Below are positions 26,839 through 35,849 of a stretch of DNA of 64,000 bases, piece after piece; within the stretch, counting starts at the first letter, position 1; each line of letters begins with the position of its first letter. Origin of the DNA: Fontibacterium temperatum (lineage in GTDB: Bacteria; Pseudomonadota; Alphaproteobacteria; Pelagibacterales; Pelagibacteraceae); assembly GCA_964203055.1 (NCBI GenBank), contig CAXNKS010000003.1, positions 61,194-125,193 of the forward strand, given 5' to 3'. The position numbers and the translations under genes are program-made. The notes below the pieces were generated by a model. It did no database searches and was not told the origin of the DNA. It saw only the letters and a list, made by a program, of their open reading frames with translations.

Positions 26839-26849
26839 AAATATTTTTT

Positions 26850-27110
26850 TTACAACTTAGAGATTTGTTTTGAGATACGAGAAACTTTTCTTGAGACTGT
26901 AGTTCTTTTTAAAGAACCTTTTTTAGAAGCTTTCATAACCTGTGATTGAAAATTAGAAAATAATTTCAAAGCCTTTGCTTTATCTTTAGATTTAATTGCT
27001 TCTTCAATGATTTTTACTGCAGCTTTATATTTTCCAACTCGAATTTTGTTAACTTGAGTTCTTTTTTTAATTTTTTTTACTGCGCGAATAGCAGAGACTG
27101 TGTTTGCCAT
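26850..27110 (-). CDS. rpsT: 30S ribosomal protein S20
   Basis: An 86-residue, very basic helical protein that binds 16S rRNA early in small subunit assembly. The N-terminus MANTVSAIRAVKKIKKRT and the repeated Lys/Arg helices are typical, although the usual S-A-K-K-R element is altered. Location next to dnaA and mutM is common in alphaproteobacteria. A terminator-like hairpin follows the stop. Confidence 0.93.
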   Translation of the reverse strand: MANTVSAIRAVKKIKKRTQVNKIRVGKYKAAVKIIEEAIKSKDKAKALKLFSNFQSQVMKASKKGSLKRTTVSRKVSRISKQISKL

Positions 27111-27156
27111 ATTTTTATGGGATTATATATAAGTTGAAGATATTAGGGTCAATTAC

Positions 27157-28020
27157 TTAATTTTGACATTCGTTACAAAAAAAACTTGCTCTGCCTTGAG
27201 ATACAACCCTTGCTATTAGACCAGAGCATCCTGTCCTAAGACATTTTAAATCTTCTCTATCATAAACTTTAAATTCATTTTGGAAGCGACCTTTTTCACC
27301 AACTGAAGACTTGAAGTCTTTTATGCTTGAACCACCCAATTTTAGAGCTCTTTTAAGAACTTTGCCGATAGAGGGATGAAGTCTCCCAATATCAACTAAA
27401 CTTAGCTTGGAGGAAATTTTATTAGGCTTTATCTTTGCTAAAAAAAGAATTTCGTTTGCATAAATATTTCCAATACCAGAAATGAAACGCTGGTCCATTA
27501 ATAAAGTCTTGATCGTTCTTTGTGTGGCTTTAGTTTTTAATATTAAATAATCTTTCTTTAAATCTTTACCGAGTGGCTCTGGTCCTAATTTACTTAAAAA
27601 TTTATTAACGTCTAATTTGGAGATTTTATCTAATAAAAAAAAACCAAATCTTCTAGGATCGTTATAAATTACCTTTAAATTATTAGAAAAGAAAAATTCT
27701 AAATGATTATGCTTTGATGAAAATTCATTAGAGTAATAACTGGTCTTTAAAAAATCTTTAGAATAATTATTTTTAATTAAGAATTTGCCCGACATTCCTA
27801 AATGAGCGATCATTACATAATCGTTCTTTAGATAAATCAAAATATATTTAGATCTTCTTAAAACCTTAATAATCTTTTGCCCGGTTACATTTTTTTTAAA
27901 ATTTTCAGGAATTTTAAATCTTAAATTAGGATTATTTATTTTTATATTTTTAATAACTTTATTCTCGATAAATTTTAATAAAGTTCTTCGCGTTACTTCT
28001 ACTTCTGGTAATTCTGGCAT
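27157..28020 (-). CDS. mutM: Formamidopyrimidine-DNA glycosylase
   Basis: MutM (Fpg) removes 8-oxoguanine and formamidopyrimidines and nicks the strand by beta/delta elimination. The 287-residue protein begins MPELPEVEVTRRTL, giving the catalytic Pro1 and Glu2 after Met removal. Lys near residue 60 (RRSKYILIYL) is present. The helix-two-turn-helix SGIGNIYANEILF is near residue 174. The C-terminal zinc finger has CLRTGCSG and CNECQN. It is divergent from ubiE with a 42-nt spacer. Confidence 0.95.
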   Translation of the reverse strand: MPELPEVEVTRRTLLKFIENKVIKNIKINNPNLRFKIPENFKKNVTGQKIIKVLRRSKYILIYLKNDYVMIAHLGMSGKFLIKNNYSKDFLKTSYYSNEFSSKHNHLEFFFSNNLKVIYNDPRRFGFFLLDKISKLDVNKFLSKLGPEPLGKDLKKDYLILKTKATQRTIKTLLMDQRFISGIGNIYANEILFLAKIKPNKISSKLSLVDIGRLHPSIGKVLKRALKLGGSSIKDFKSSVGEKGRFQNEFKVYDREDLKCLRTGCSGLIARVVSQGRASFFCNECQN

Positions 28021-28062
28021 TAACTATATGACTATTGATTGCAAATGTTCTATATTTAAAGA

Positions 28063-28779
28063 ATGCAAGATACTAATGCAAAACAAAATTCAAAAAAAGA
28101 CTTTGTAAATAACGTTTTCAATTCTGTTTTTAAAAAATACGATTTGATGAATGACATCATGTCATTTGGCGTTCACCGGCTATGGAAAAGTAATTTGATC
28201 GACTGGATGCAGCCAAAACTAAATTCAAAATTAATTGATATGGCAGCTGGAACTGGCGACATGACAAAACTTTTCATTGAACGTACCAACTTGACTGGTC
28301 GAGCAACGATGGTTGATCAAAATATTGAAATGTTAAATGAAGGTAAAAAAAAACTTGAACATTATAAAAATATTGATTCTTTGTGTGCCAGCGCAGAACA
28401 AGTTCCTCTAAAAGATTCTAGTTTTGATTACTACATCATCAGTTTTGGTATAAGAAACGTAACCGATATAAAAAAAACACTCAATGAGGCCTATCGATTA
28501 CTTAAACCAGGTGGAAGATTTATGTGCTTAGAGTTTTCAAAAATTAATAATGAAATTATCGACAAGTTTTATTCAATATACTCAAGTTTTATTCCTCACA
28601 TTGGACAAGCGGTTGCTGGAGATAAAAAGCCTTATGAATATTTGATACAAAGCATCAAAGATTTTTATAACCAAGACCAATTATTAAATCTTATGAAAGA
28701 GGCTAAGTTTATAAACACTGAATATAGAAACCTAACAACTGGAGTTGCGGCAATCCACTCTGGATGGAAAATACAATAA
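28063..28779 (+). CDS. ubiE: Ubiquinone/menaquinone biosynthesis C-methyltransferase UbiE
   Basis: UbiE is the SAM-dependent C-methyltransferase of ubiquinone synthesis. The 238-residue protein shows VFKKYDLMNDIMSFGVHRLW, the SAM-binding MAAGTGDM near residue 60, and the family motif SFGIRNVTD near residue 128, followed by LLKPGGRFMCLEFS. It is the first gene of a plus-strand operon with ubiB 6 nt downstream, so two ubiquinone genes are paired. Confidence 0.95.
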   Translation: MQDTNAKQNSKKDFVNNVFNSVFKKYDLMNDIMSFGVHRLWKSNLIDWMQPKLNSKLIDMAAGTGDMTKLFIERTNLTGRATMVDQNIEMLNEGKKKLEHYKNIDSLCASAEQVPLKDSSFDYYIISFGIRNVTDIKKTLNEAYRLLKPGGRFMCLEFSKINNEIIDKFYSIYSSFIPHIGQAVAGDKKPYEYLIQSIKDFYNQDQLLNLMKEAKFINTEYRNLTTGVAAIHSGWKIQ

Positions 28780-28785
28780 CTTAAA

Positions 28786-30354
28786 ATGCTATCTAATTTT
28801 TTTACTCTCATTAAAATTGGCAGAGCTTTAGCAAAGTCTAACAGTTTATCTATTTTTGAAGAATTTTATAAACCCCCTTTATCAATTAAGGTTTTAATAA
28901 AGATTTTTGGCTTTACTACTTTTAATAAAGACTCTGCAAACAAAAGTGCAGGTGAAAGATTAAAAAATGCTTTCTTAACTTTAGGTCCTGCTTTTATAAA
29001 ACTGGGACAATTTCTTGCAACTCGCGCTGATATTGTTGGCGAAGAATTTGCAAAAGAGTTACAGAAACTCCAAGATCAAATGCCCTCTTTTGACATTTCT
29101 CAATCAAAAGAAGCTTTGCGTAAAGAATTAGGTGAAGAAAAATATCAACAAATCACTTATTTAAGCAAACCCATCGCTGCTGCTTCCATTGCACAAGTTC
29201 ATTTTGCTAAAATTATTAATAATGAAAAAAAAGAAATCGATGTTGCTATTAAAATATTAAGACCCAATATAGAAAAAATTTTTAACAAAGAATTAGATGC
29301 TTTAAGATTTTTAGCATCGGTTATTGAATTTAGCGTTAAGAAAAGTCGCAGATTAAAATTAGTAAAAATTATAGATCTGCTTAAAGAAATTACCAACATT
29401 GAAATGGATCTAAGATATGAAGCGGCCGCGGCAAGTGAACTTAAAAAAAATACAGCTCAAGATGAAGGATTTAAAGTTCCATCTATATTTTGGGATTTCA
29501 CTTCACAAAGAGTTTTAACTATTGAAAAAGTAGAAGGAATTTCAATTAAAGATATAGACTTACTTATTAAAAATAAAATTGATCTAAAAAAAATATCAAG
29601 ATTACTAATTCAAAATTTTTTAAGACAAGCTGTGGGCGATGGTTTTTTCCATGGCGACATGCATCAGGGGAATCTTTTTGTCGATAAGAATGAAAATATT
29701 GTGCCTGTAGATTTTGGAATTATGGGCCGACTGGATATTGCTAATAGAAAGTATTTAGCTGAGATATTGTATGGTTTCATTAACCGAGACTATGAAAAGG
29801 TAGCAAAAGTCCATTTTATTGCAGGTTTAGTGCCAAATACAGAGTCTTTAGATCAATTCACTCAAGCTCTAAGAACTATTGGTGAGCCTATTTTTGGTCA
29901 ATCTTCTAAGAATATTTCTGCTGGTAAGTTACTAGCTAGACTTTTTGAAGTAACAGAAAAATTTAATATGGTCACTCAACCACAATTATTATTATTACAA
30001 AAAACAATGGTCGTAGTTGAAGGAGTTGCAAGATCATTAGATGAAGATGCAAATATTTGGGAAATTTCAAAACCAGTATTGCAAGGCTGGTTGAACAACG
30101 AGATTGGTCCTAAAAATAGAATAGATAAAATATTGAAAACGACAACTGAACTTTTAGATAAACTTCCTGAATTACCCGAGATGATTAATCGTGCCAACAA
30201 AGCTATGGAACTTTTAAATTCATACGATTTTATGAAAAATCAAAACCAAAGTAACGAATATGAAATTAAAGAAAAATCTTCAAAATTAAAAAAGACTTAT
30301 CTAATTATAGGTTTATTAATTATTGTAATTATATTGCTAATAGTATTCAAATAG
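28786..30354 (+). CDS. ubiB: UbiB family atypical kinase/ATPase for ubiquinone biosynthesis
   Basis: A 522-residue protein of the ADCK/UbiB family, required for ubiquinone synthesis, probably by extracting lipid intermediates from the membrane. The family-specific KxGQ motif is in AFIKLGQFLATRADIVG near residue 70. An Ala-rich loop AAASIAQVHFA replaces the kinase Gly-rich loop. The catalytic part is HGDMHQGNLFVD near residue 286 with PVDFGIMG. A C-terminal membrane helix (TYLIIGLLIIVIILLIVF) anchors it, as expected. It lies 4 nt before coaBC. Confidence 0.95.
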   Translation: MLSNFFTLIKIGRALAKSNSLSIFEEFYKPPLSIKVLIKIFGFTTFNKDSANKSAGERLKNAFLTLGPAFIKLGQFLATRADIVGEEFAKELQKLQDQMPSFDISQSKEALRKELGEEKYQQITYLSKPIAAASIAQVHFAKIINNEKKEIDVAIKILRPNIEKIFNKELDALRFLASVIEFSVKKSRRLKLVKIIDLLKEITNIEMDLRYEAAAASELKKNTAQDEGFKVPSIFWDFTSQRVLTIEKVEGISIKDIDLLIKNKIDLKKISRLLIQNFLRQAVGDGFFHGDMHQGNLFVDKNENIVPVDFGIMGRLDIANRKYLAEILYGFINRDYEKVAKVHFIAGLVPNTESLDQFTQALRTIGEPIFGQSSKNISAGKLLARLFEVTEKFNMVTQPQLLLLQKTMVVVEGVARSLDEDANIWEISKPVLQGWLNNEIGPKNRIDKILKTTTELLDKLPELPEMINRANKAMELLNSYDFMKNQNQSNEYEIKEKSSKLKKTYLIIGLLIIVIILLIVFK

Positions 30355-30358
30355 CGCG

Positions 30359-31582
30359 ATGCTAAATTCAATTGAGAATAAGAAAATTTTAATCGTTATT
30401 GGTGGCGGAATAGCTGCTTATAAAGTTCTCGATGTTATTAGAGAACTTAGAAAGAATAACTGTGAAGTTAAAACTATTCTAACGAATTCTGGAAAAGAAT
30501 TTGTAACGCCGTTATCGATCTCTGCTCTTTCTAAAAATAAAGTTTTTGAAAATCTATTTGATCCAAATAACGAAGGTGAAATGGATCATATCGCGCTATC
30601 TAGATGGTGCGACTTGATACTAGTTGCGCCTACAACTGCAAATCTAATGGCAAATTTTGCACATGGAGAAGCTAAAGATTTTGCAACAACGGTTATTATG
30701 GCCTCTAACAAGCCTATTTTCCTCGCTCCAGCAATGAATGTTGAGATGTGGAATAATCAAGCTACCCAAGAAAATTTTCAAAAACTTATTCAATTTAAAT
30801 ATAAATTTATTGGACCCATTGTTGGTGAAATGGCGTGTGGTGAAGTTGGTGTTGGTAAAATGTCATCTCCTGAAGAAATTATTCTAACTATAAAAAATTA
30901 TTTTCTTTCAAAGAATTTATTCAATAATAAAAATTTAAAAGCATTAGTCACTGCAGGATCGACTAGAGAATATATTGATCCGGTAAGATTTTTATCAAAT
31001 GAGTCTTCTGGAAAACAAGGATTTGAAATTGCAAAGTCATTAAACGATATCGGCTTTAAAACAAAATTAGTTATTGGTCCAAATTCTCTAAATATTAAAA
31101 ATGAAGATAATCTTGAAGTGATCAATGTCACAACTGCAAAACAAATGTTTGAAGCTTGCAAAGATAATTTACCAGTAGATGTTGCCGTTTGTACTGCTGC
31201 AGTATCTGATTTTAAAGTTAAAAATTATAGTGAAGAAAAAATAAAAAAAGAAGGATTAGAAGATTTTAATTTAGAGCTTGAAAAAAATATCGATATTTTA
31301 TCTTTCATCTCTAGCCAAAATATAAACAGACCAAGACTCGTGGTTGGTTTTGCAGCTGAGACTAAAAATATCATTGAAAATGCGCAAAAGAAAATCCAAA
31401 ATAAACACTGCGATTGGATTGTGGCTAATAATGTCGCTGATAAATCTATTGGTTTTAATTCAGATTATAATGAGGTTTTTTTAATTTCTAAAAATAAAGA
31501 AGTTGAGAAATTTAATAAAACAACAAAATCAGAAATTGCAAAAAAACTATCTAATAAAATTCTTCACGCTCTTATTCAATAA
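30359..31582 (+). CDS. coaBC: Bifunctional phosphopantothenoylcysteine decarboxylase/synthetase
   Basis: CoaBC joins cysteine to 4-phosphopantothenate and decarboxylates the product in coenzyme A synthesis. The N-terminal FMN-dependent CoaC domain (to about residue 190) has GGGIAAYK, the active-site His in MDHIALSRW, the PAMNVEMW motif and the catalytic Cys in GEMACGEVGVGKM. The C-terminal CoaB domain has VTAGSTREYIDPVRFLSNES and CTAAVSDFK. Length 407 is normal. The stop shares bases with the dut start (TAATG). Confidence 0.96.
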   Translation: MLNSIENKKILIVIGGGIAAYKVLDVIRELRKNNCEVKTILTNSGKEFVTPLSISALSKNKVFENLFDPNNEGEMDHIALSRWCDLILVAPTTANLMANFAHGEAKDFATTVIMASNKPIFLAPAMNVEMWNNQATQENFQKLIQFKYKFIGPIVGEMACGEVGVGKMSSPEEIILTIKNYFLSKNLFNNKNLKALVTAGSTREYIDPVRFLSNESSGKQGFEIAKSLNDIGFKTKLVIGPNSLNIKNEDNLEVINVTTAKQMFEACKDNLPVDVAVCTAAVSDFKVKNYSEEKIKKEGLEDFNLELEKNIDILSFISSQNINRPRLVVGFAAETKNIIENAQKKIQNKHCDWIVANNVADKSIGFNSDYNEVFLISKNKEVEKFNKTTKSEIAKKLSNKILHALIQ

Positions 31583-32022
31583 TGGTTAAAATTTTAGTAA
31601 AAAAAATAAATTATAAACATAAAGACCTGCCTAAGTATGAAACGGTAGGCTCATCTGGTTTAGATTTAATTGCTAATATTGATAAAGAAATAATTTTAAA
31701 GCCTAATGAGCGAACATTAGTGCCGACAGGCCTATCCGTTGCCATCCCTGAAAATTACGAAATACAAGTAAGACCAAGGTCAGGACTTGCAGCAAAGAAT
31801 GGAATTAGCGTTTTAAATACGCCTGGAACAGTAGATGCTGATTATCGAGGTGAAATTAAAGTTATATTAATAAACTTAAGTTTAGAAAATTTTAAAATTG
31901 AACCGGGGCAAAGAATTGCACAGATGGTGCTGTGCCCTGTTGTAAAAGCTGAATTAGTTGAGGTTGATACACTTCCTGAATCAGTTCGTGGAAGCGGTGG
32001 GTTTGGTTCAACAGGCCGATAA
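31582..32022 (+). CDS. dut: Deoxyuridine 5'-triphosphate nucleotidohydrolase
   Basis: Dut hydrolyses dUTP to dUMP, keeping uracil out of DNA and feeding dTMP synthesis. All five trimeric dUTPase motifs are visible in 146 residues: SSGLDLIA (1), RPRSGLAAKNG (2), GTVDADYRGEI with the catalytic Asp (3), PGQRIAQMVL (4) and the C-terminal RGSGGFGSTGR (5) that closes over the nucleotide. Pairing with coaBC is widely conserved. Confidence 0.97.
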   Translation: MVKILVKKINYKHKDLPKYETVGSSGLDLIANIDKEIILKPNERTLVPTGLSVAIPENYEIQVRPRSGLAAKNGISVLNTPGTVDADYRGEIKVILINLSLENFKIEPGQRIAQMVLCPVVKAELVEVDTLPESVRGSGGFGSTGR

Positions 32023-32028
32023 ATATTC

Positions 32029-32781
32029 ATGAAACTTAGCTATGACGATGTCAAAAGATACATTGCTCATATCAATTTAAAAAAGATCGGCAGCTTTGGT
32101 CAAAAGAAAATTATCGATACAAAAGTTCTCATCATTGGTGTTGGTGGATTAGGCTCTCCTGTTGCACTCTATCTTGCATCATCTGGAATTAATAATATCG
32201 GCATCGTTGATCATGACAAAATAGATATTTCAAATTTACACCGACAAATTTTATTTAATGAAGAAGACGTTAATAAATTTAAAGTAGACATTGCAGAAAA
32301 AAAATTGGAAAAAATTAATTCAAAAATAAAAATTAAAAAATTCAAAACTAAGATTGATAGCAATAATATAAATAAAATTGCAAAAGGATATGATCTCATT
32401 ATTGATGGTACCGACAGCTTTAAATCAAAATTATTAATTAGTGATTATTGTTATAAAAATAAAAAAATCTTAATTTGTGGAGCTATCAGCAAATTCGATG
32501 GTCATGTATTTGTTTTTAACTTTAAAAAGAAAAACTCGCCTTGTCTTAGATGTTTTATGCCAGAAATTCCAACTACCGACATGATGGATTGTCAAAATGA
32601 AGGCGTTCTATCTACTCTTGCAGGAATGATTGGAACAATTATGGCTAATGAAGCCATTCGCGAAATATTAAATTTTGAAAACTCTTTATGTGGAAATATC
32701 TTAATTATTAATGCTGAAAATCTTTTAATTAAAAAAATTAAATTAAATAAAAACAAAAATTGCATTAAGAAGATTAAATGA
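32029..32781 (+). CDS. ThiF/MoeB/HesA family adenylyltransferase
   Basis: A 250-residue E1-like enzyme that adenylates the C-terminus of a small sulfur carrier (ThiS or MoaD type). The nucleotide-binding site is IIGVGGLGSPVALYLASSG near residue 35, followed by VDHDKIDISNLHRQILF. The crossover region has a Cys in DMMDCQNEGVLSTLAG. A first zinc-type CxxC (PCLRC) is present, but the C-terminus has only a single Cys (NKNKNCIKKIK), so the second CxxC is absent. No rhodanese domain follows. Sequence alone cannot decide between thiamine and molybdopterin roles. It overlaps the next gene by 4 nt. Confidence 0.85.
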   Translation: MKLSYDDVKRYIAHINLKKIGSFGQKKIIDTKVLIIGVGGLGSPVALYLASSGINNIGIVDHDKIDISNLHRQILFNEEDVNKFKVDIAEKKLEKINSKIKIKKFKTKIDSNNINKIAKGYDLIIDGTDSFKSKLLISDYCYKNKKILICGAISKFDGHVFVFNFKKKNSPCLRCFMPEIPTTDMMDCQNEGVLSTLAGMIGTIMANEAIREILNFENSLCGNILIINAENLLIKKIKLNKNKNCIKKIK

Positions 32782-33257
32782 AGTTTAAAGCAATAATTAT
32801 TATTTTATCTTTTATTATTTTCACGAGCAGCGATTTATTCGCACAAAAAATCACAACTAAAAAATATCTTAGTATTAGAACTAGCGTTGCAAACCTTAGA
32901 ATTGGACCCTCGTCCGCACATCCCATTGCATTCGTGTATGAAAAAAAGAATATGCCAGTTGAAGTGATCGATGAGTTTGAAGTATGGAGAAAAGTTAAAG
33001 ATTATCAAGGCGATATTGGCTGGCTTCATTTAAGTCAGTTATCTAGAAAAAGAACTTTATTGACTACTAAAGATGGAATTGTTCTTTTTAAAAATTCAAC
33101 TCTCTATTCAAAACCTATTATTAAAATTGGAAATTTAGAAGCTGCTGTCATTAAAAAATGTATTCCAAATTGGTGCTTGATTGAAATCCAAAATTATAAA
33201 GGTTGGATACAAACTGATCATGTTTGGGGCTTGGAAAATAAAGAGATTATCAATTAA
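32778..33257 (+). CDS. Secreted SH3 domain protein
   Basis: A 159-residue protein with a signal peptide (hydrophobic core IIIILSFIIFTSSDLFA, likely cut after FAQ). Two bacterial SH3 folds follow: residues about 33-85 (SVANLRIGPSSAHPIAFVYEK, WRKVKDYQGDIGWLH) and about 95-150 (CLIEIQNYKGWIQTDHVWG). Such proteins usually act in the periplasm and may bind peptidoglycan. It closes the ubiE-to-ThiF plus-strand operon, overlapping the preceding gene by 4 nt. The specific role is unknown. Confidence 0.8.
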   Translation: MKFKAIIIILSFIIFTSSDLFAQKITTKKYLSIRTSVANLRIGPSSAHPIAFVYEKKNMPVEVIDEFEVWRKVKDYQGDIGWLHLSQLSRKRTLLTTKDGIVLFKNSTLYSKPIIKIGNLEAAVIKKCIPNWCLIEIQNYKGWIQTDHVWGLENKEIIN

Positions 33258-33259
33258 AT

Positions 33260-33288
33260 TTGTCAAATCCTCTATTAAACTGTAAATT
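33260..33288 (+). promoter_or_regulatory. Probable promoter of fabA-fabB-fabI
   Basis: TTGTCA (33260-33265) and TAAATT (33283-33288) are separated by 17 bases in the 71-nt spacer before fabA. The predicted start near 33294 gives a leader of about 35 nt. No FabR or FadR-like operator was recognised. Confidence 0.42.
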
Positions 33289-33328
33289 AATATCTAATAA
33301 TCAATAATTTTAATTCTCTAACAATTTC

Positions 33329-33835
33329 ATGAAACAAAAAAATCAATACGGCTACCAAGATCTGCTTGATTGCGCTGAGGGGAAAATGTTTGGACCTGGT
33401 AATGCAAAATTGCCTGCACCTCCAATGTTGATGTTTGATAGAATTACTTCAATTACAGCTGAGGGCGGATTATTTAATAAAGGAGAAATTTTAGCAGAAT
33501 TAGATATCAAAGATAATTTATGGTTTTTTGAATGTCACTTTAAAGGGGATCCAGTGATGCCTGGATGTTTAGGATTAGATGCGATGTGGCAGTTACTTGG
33601 ATTTTATCTTGGCTGGTTAGGAAATCCGGGTCATGGTCGAGCACTGGGTGTGAATGAAGTAAAATTTACAGGTGAAGTTGTAAAACAAGTAAAACTTGTA
33701 AAATATGTCATTAATATCAAAAGATTATTAAGAAAAGGCGAAACTTGTGTTGGTTTGGCTGATGGTTTAGTCTTTGCAGACAATAAAGAAATATACAACG
33801 CTAAAAATCTTAAAGTTGGTTTATTTAAAAGCTAA
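33329..33835 (+). CDS. fabA: 3-hydroxydecanoyl-ACP dehydratase/isomerase FabA
   Basis: FabA dehydrates 3-hydroxydecanoyl-ACP and isomerises trans-2 to cis-3-decenoyl-ACP, the branch point to unsaturated fatty acids under anaerobic-type synthesis. The 168-residue protein has the catalytic His70 in FECHFKGDPVMPG and Asp84 in LGLDAMWQLLG, and PGNAKLPAPPMLMFDRI upstream. Linkage to fabB and fabI confirms FabA rather than FabZ. Confidence 0.96.
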   Translation: MKQKNQYGYQDLLDCAEGKMFGPGNAKLPAPPMLMFDRITSITAEGGLFNKGEILAELDIKDNLWFFECHFKGDPVMPGCLGLDAMWQLLGFYLGWLGNPGHGRALGVNEVKFTGEVVKQVKLVKYVINIKRLLRKGETCVGLADGLVFADNKEIYNAKNLKVGLFKS

Positions 33836-33844
33836 GGAGAATTG

Positions 33845-35059
33845 ATGCGAAGAGTAGTAATCACAGGTTCTGGAATTGTATCTTGTATTGGTAACAATAA
33901 AAAAGAAGTTTTAGATTCTCTATTAAATACTAAATCTGGAATAACTTTTTCTGAAGAATATAAAAAATATAATTTTAAAAGCCAAGTTTGCGGTGTTCCT
34001 AATATTAAATACGAAGATTTAATTGATAGAAAAGTTCTAAGATTTATGGGCGATGGATCTGCCTATGCTTATCTTTCAATGAAAGAAGCCATTGAAGAAT
34101 CAGGTCTTACTGAAAAAGAAGTTAGCAACGAGAAAACTGGAATTATTATCGGATCAGGAGGTCCTTCAATTAAAAACGTTATGTTCGCAATAGATTCAAC
34201 AAGAGCATCAGGTCCTAAAAAAATGGGTCCCTTTATTGTGCCAAGAACAATGGCAAGCACATGTTCTGCAACTTTAGCAACACCATTTAAAATTAAAGGA
34301 GTTAACTATTCAATTAGTTCTGCTTGTGCAACTAGCGCACATTGTATTGGTAATGCTATGGAACTTATTCAATATGGAAAACAAGATATTGTTTTTGCAG
34401 GAGGTGGTGAAGAAATAGATTGGAGTCTTTCTGCAATGTTTGATGCGATGACAGCATTATCTTCAAAATATAATGATACGCCACAAACGGCTTCTAGACC
34501 TTACGATTCAAGCAGAGATGGCTTTGTAATCGCAGGAGGAGGCGGTGTTATCGTTTTAGAAGAGTATGAACATGCAAAAGCAAGGGGAGCTAAAATTCTA
34601 GCTGAAATTACAGGTTATGGGGCCACATCTGATGGTTATGATATGGTTGCGCCTTCTGGTGAAGGAGCTGTGAGATGTATGAAAATGTCTATGCAAAATT
34701 TAAGACATTCTAAAATAGATTACATTAACACACATGGAACCTCTACTCCTGTAGGAGACACAAAAGAAATTGAAGCGATGAAAGAAGTATTTAAAGATAA
34801 AGTTCCTCCTTTTAGTTCAACAAAATCAATCACAGGACATTCGCTTGGAGCAACATCAGTTCAAGAAGCTATTTACTGTCTATTAATGATGAAAAATAAA
34901 TTTATAGCGGCCTCAGCAAACGTGAAGGATTTAGATGAAAAAATAAAAGGACTTCCTATTGTAACTGAAGTTAAAAAAAATATAGAATTGAATTGTGTGA
35001 TGTCTAATAGCTTTGGTTTTGGTGGAACGAATGCAACTCTAGTATTTGAAAGTTTATAA
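33845..35059 (+). CDS. fabB: 3-oxoacyl-ACP synthase I FabB
   Basis: FabB is the condensing enzyme that elongates cis-3-decenoyl-ACP in unsaturated fatty acid synthesis. The Cys-His-His site is seen as SSACATSAHC (Cys near residue 161), NTHGTSTPVGD and TGHSLGATS. The C-terminal NSFGFGGTNATLVFE is typical. I place the start at the ATG at 33845, preceded by AAGGAGA; a TTG three bases earlier would crowd that ribosome site. It lies 9 nt after fabA. Confidence 0.96.
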   Translation: MRRVVITGSGIVSCIGNNKKEVLDSLLNTKSGITFSEEYKKYNFKSQVCGVPNIKYEDLIDRKVLRFMGDGSAYAYLSMKEAIEESGLTEKEVSNEKTGIIIGSGGPSIKNVMFAIDSTRASGPKKMGPFIVPRTMASTCSATLATPFKIKGVNYSISSACATSAHCIGNAMELIQYGKQDIVFAGGGEEIDWSLSAMFDAMTALSSKYNDTPQTASRPYDSSRDGFVIAGGGGVIVLEEYEHAKARGAKILAEITGYGATSDGYDMVAPSGEGAVRCMKMSMQNLRHSKIDYINTHGTSTPVGDTKEIEAMKEVFKDKVPPFSSTKSITGHSLGATSVQEAIYCLLMMKNKFIAASANVKDLDEKIKGLPIVTEVKKNIELNCVMSNSFGFGGTNATLVFESL

Positions 35060-35060
35060 A

Positions 35061-35849
35061 ATGAAATTAATGCAAGGTAAAAAAGGATTGATCATGGGCG
35101 TTGCAAATGATCGTTCAATTGCTTGGGGTATTGCAAAAAAATTAAGTGAACACGGCGCTGAACTTGCATTCACATATGTAGGTGATGCTTTAAAAAAAAG
35201 AGTTATTCCTCTTGCAGAATCTTTAGGTTCAAAATTTACGTTAGATTGTAATGTGGAAAAGAAAGAAGACATTGTTAAAACTTTTTCAGACATTAAAGAT
35301 AAATGGGGAAATTTAGACTTTGTGGTTCACGCAATTGCTTTTTCAGATAAATCAGAATTATCAGGACAATATTTAAATACATCTAGAGAAAATTTTTCAA
35401 ACAGCATGTTAATTTCTTGTTTTTCTTTTACAGAAGTTTGTAAAGAAGCTGCTAAAATAATGAAACCAGGTTCAAGCTTTATCACTTTAACTTATTGTGC
35501 TGATAAAGTTATTCCAAATTATAACGTCATGGGAGTTTGCAAAGCTGCCCTTGAAACAAGTGTTAAATATTTATCCGTTGATCTTGGAGGAAATGGAATT
35601 AGAGTAAATGCTATTAGCGCAGGTCCTATTAAGACGTTAGCGGCCTCTGCAATTGGTGATGCTAAGTTCTTATACAAATGGAATGAAAACCATTCTCCAC
35701 TAAAGAGAAACGTTGATATTAATGATGTAGGTGGAGCTGCAGTTTATCTATTAAGCGATCTTGCGGCAGGTGTTACAGGCGAAATTCACTATGTAGATGC
35801 GGGTTATAATATCGTTGGTATGCCTAACCCAAAGAATATGCAGGCTTAA
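35061..35849 (+). CDS. fabI: Enoyl-ACP reductase (NADH) FabI
   Basis: FabI reduces enoyl-ACP in the last step of each elongation cycle. The SDR-type NAD site is KGLIMGVANDRSIAWGIAK near residues 7-25. The catalytic Tyr and Lys are in IPNYNVMGVCKAALE near residue 150 (Tyr-x6-Lys). The C-terminal TGEIHYVDAGYNIVGM is characteristic. Length from the ATG at 35061 is 262 residues, normal for FabI; a longer reading from a TTG inside fabB is less likely. The stop shares a TTAA with the convergent pnp stop. Confidence 0.96.
   Translation: MKLMQGKKGLIMGVANDRSIAWGIAKKLSEHGAELAFTYVGDALKKRVIPLAESLGSKFTLDCNVEKKEDIVKTFSDIKDKWGNLDFVVHAIAFSDKSELSGQYLNTSRENFSNSMLISCFSFTEVCKEAAKIMKPGSSFITLTYCADKVIPNYNVMGVCKAALETSVKYLSVDLGGNGIRVNAISAGPIKTLAASAIGDAKFLYKWNENHSPLKRNVDINDVGGAAVYLLSDLAAGVTGEIHYVDAGYNIVGMPNPKNMQA

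Noticed and set aside
26694..26849. Chromosomal origin (oriC) in the dnaA-rpsT spacer
   Set aside because: The gene neighbourhood fits an ancestral origin, but no TTATNCACA-type DnaA boxes were found. One TTATCAATC is too far from consensus, and in many alphaproteobacteria the origin lies elsewhere. GC skew could not be computed.
26719..26949. Plus-strand open frame of 76 codons near rpsT
   Set aside because: It is mostly low-complexity AT-rich spacer and then runs antisense through rpsT. It has no ribosome site or family resemblance.
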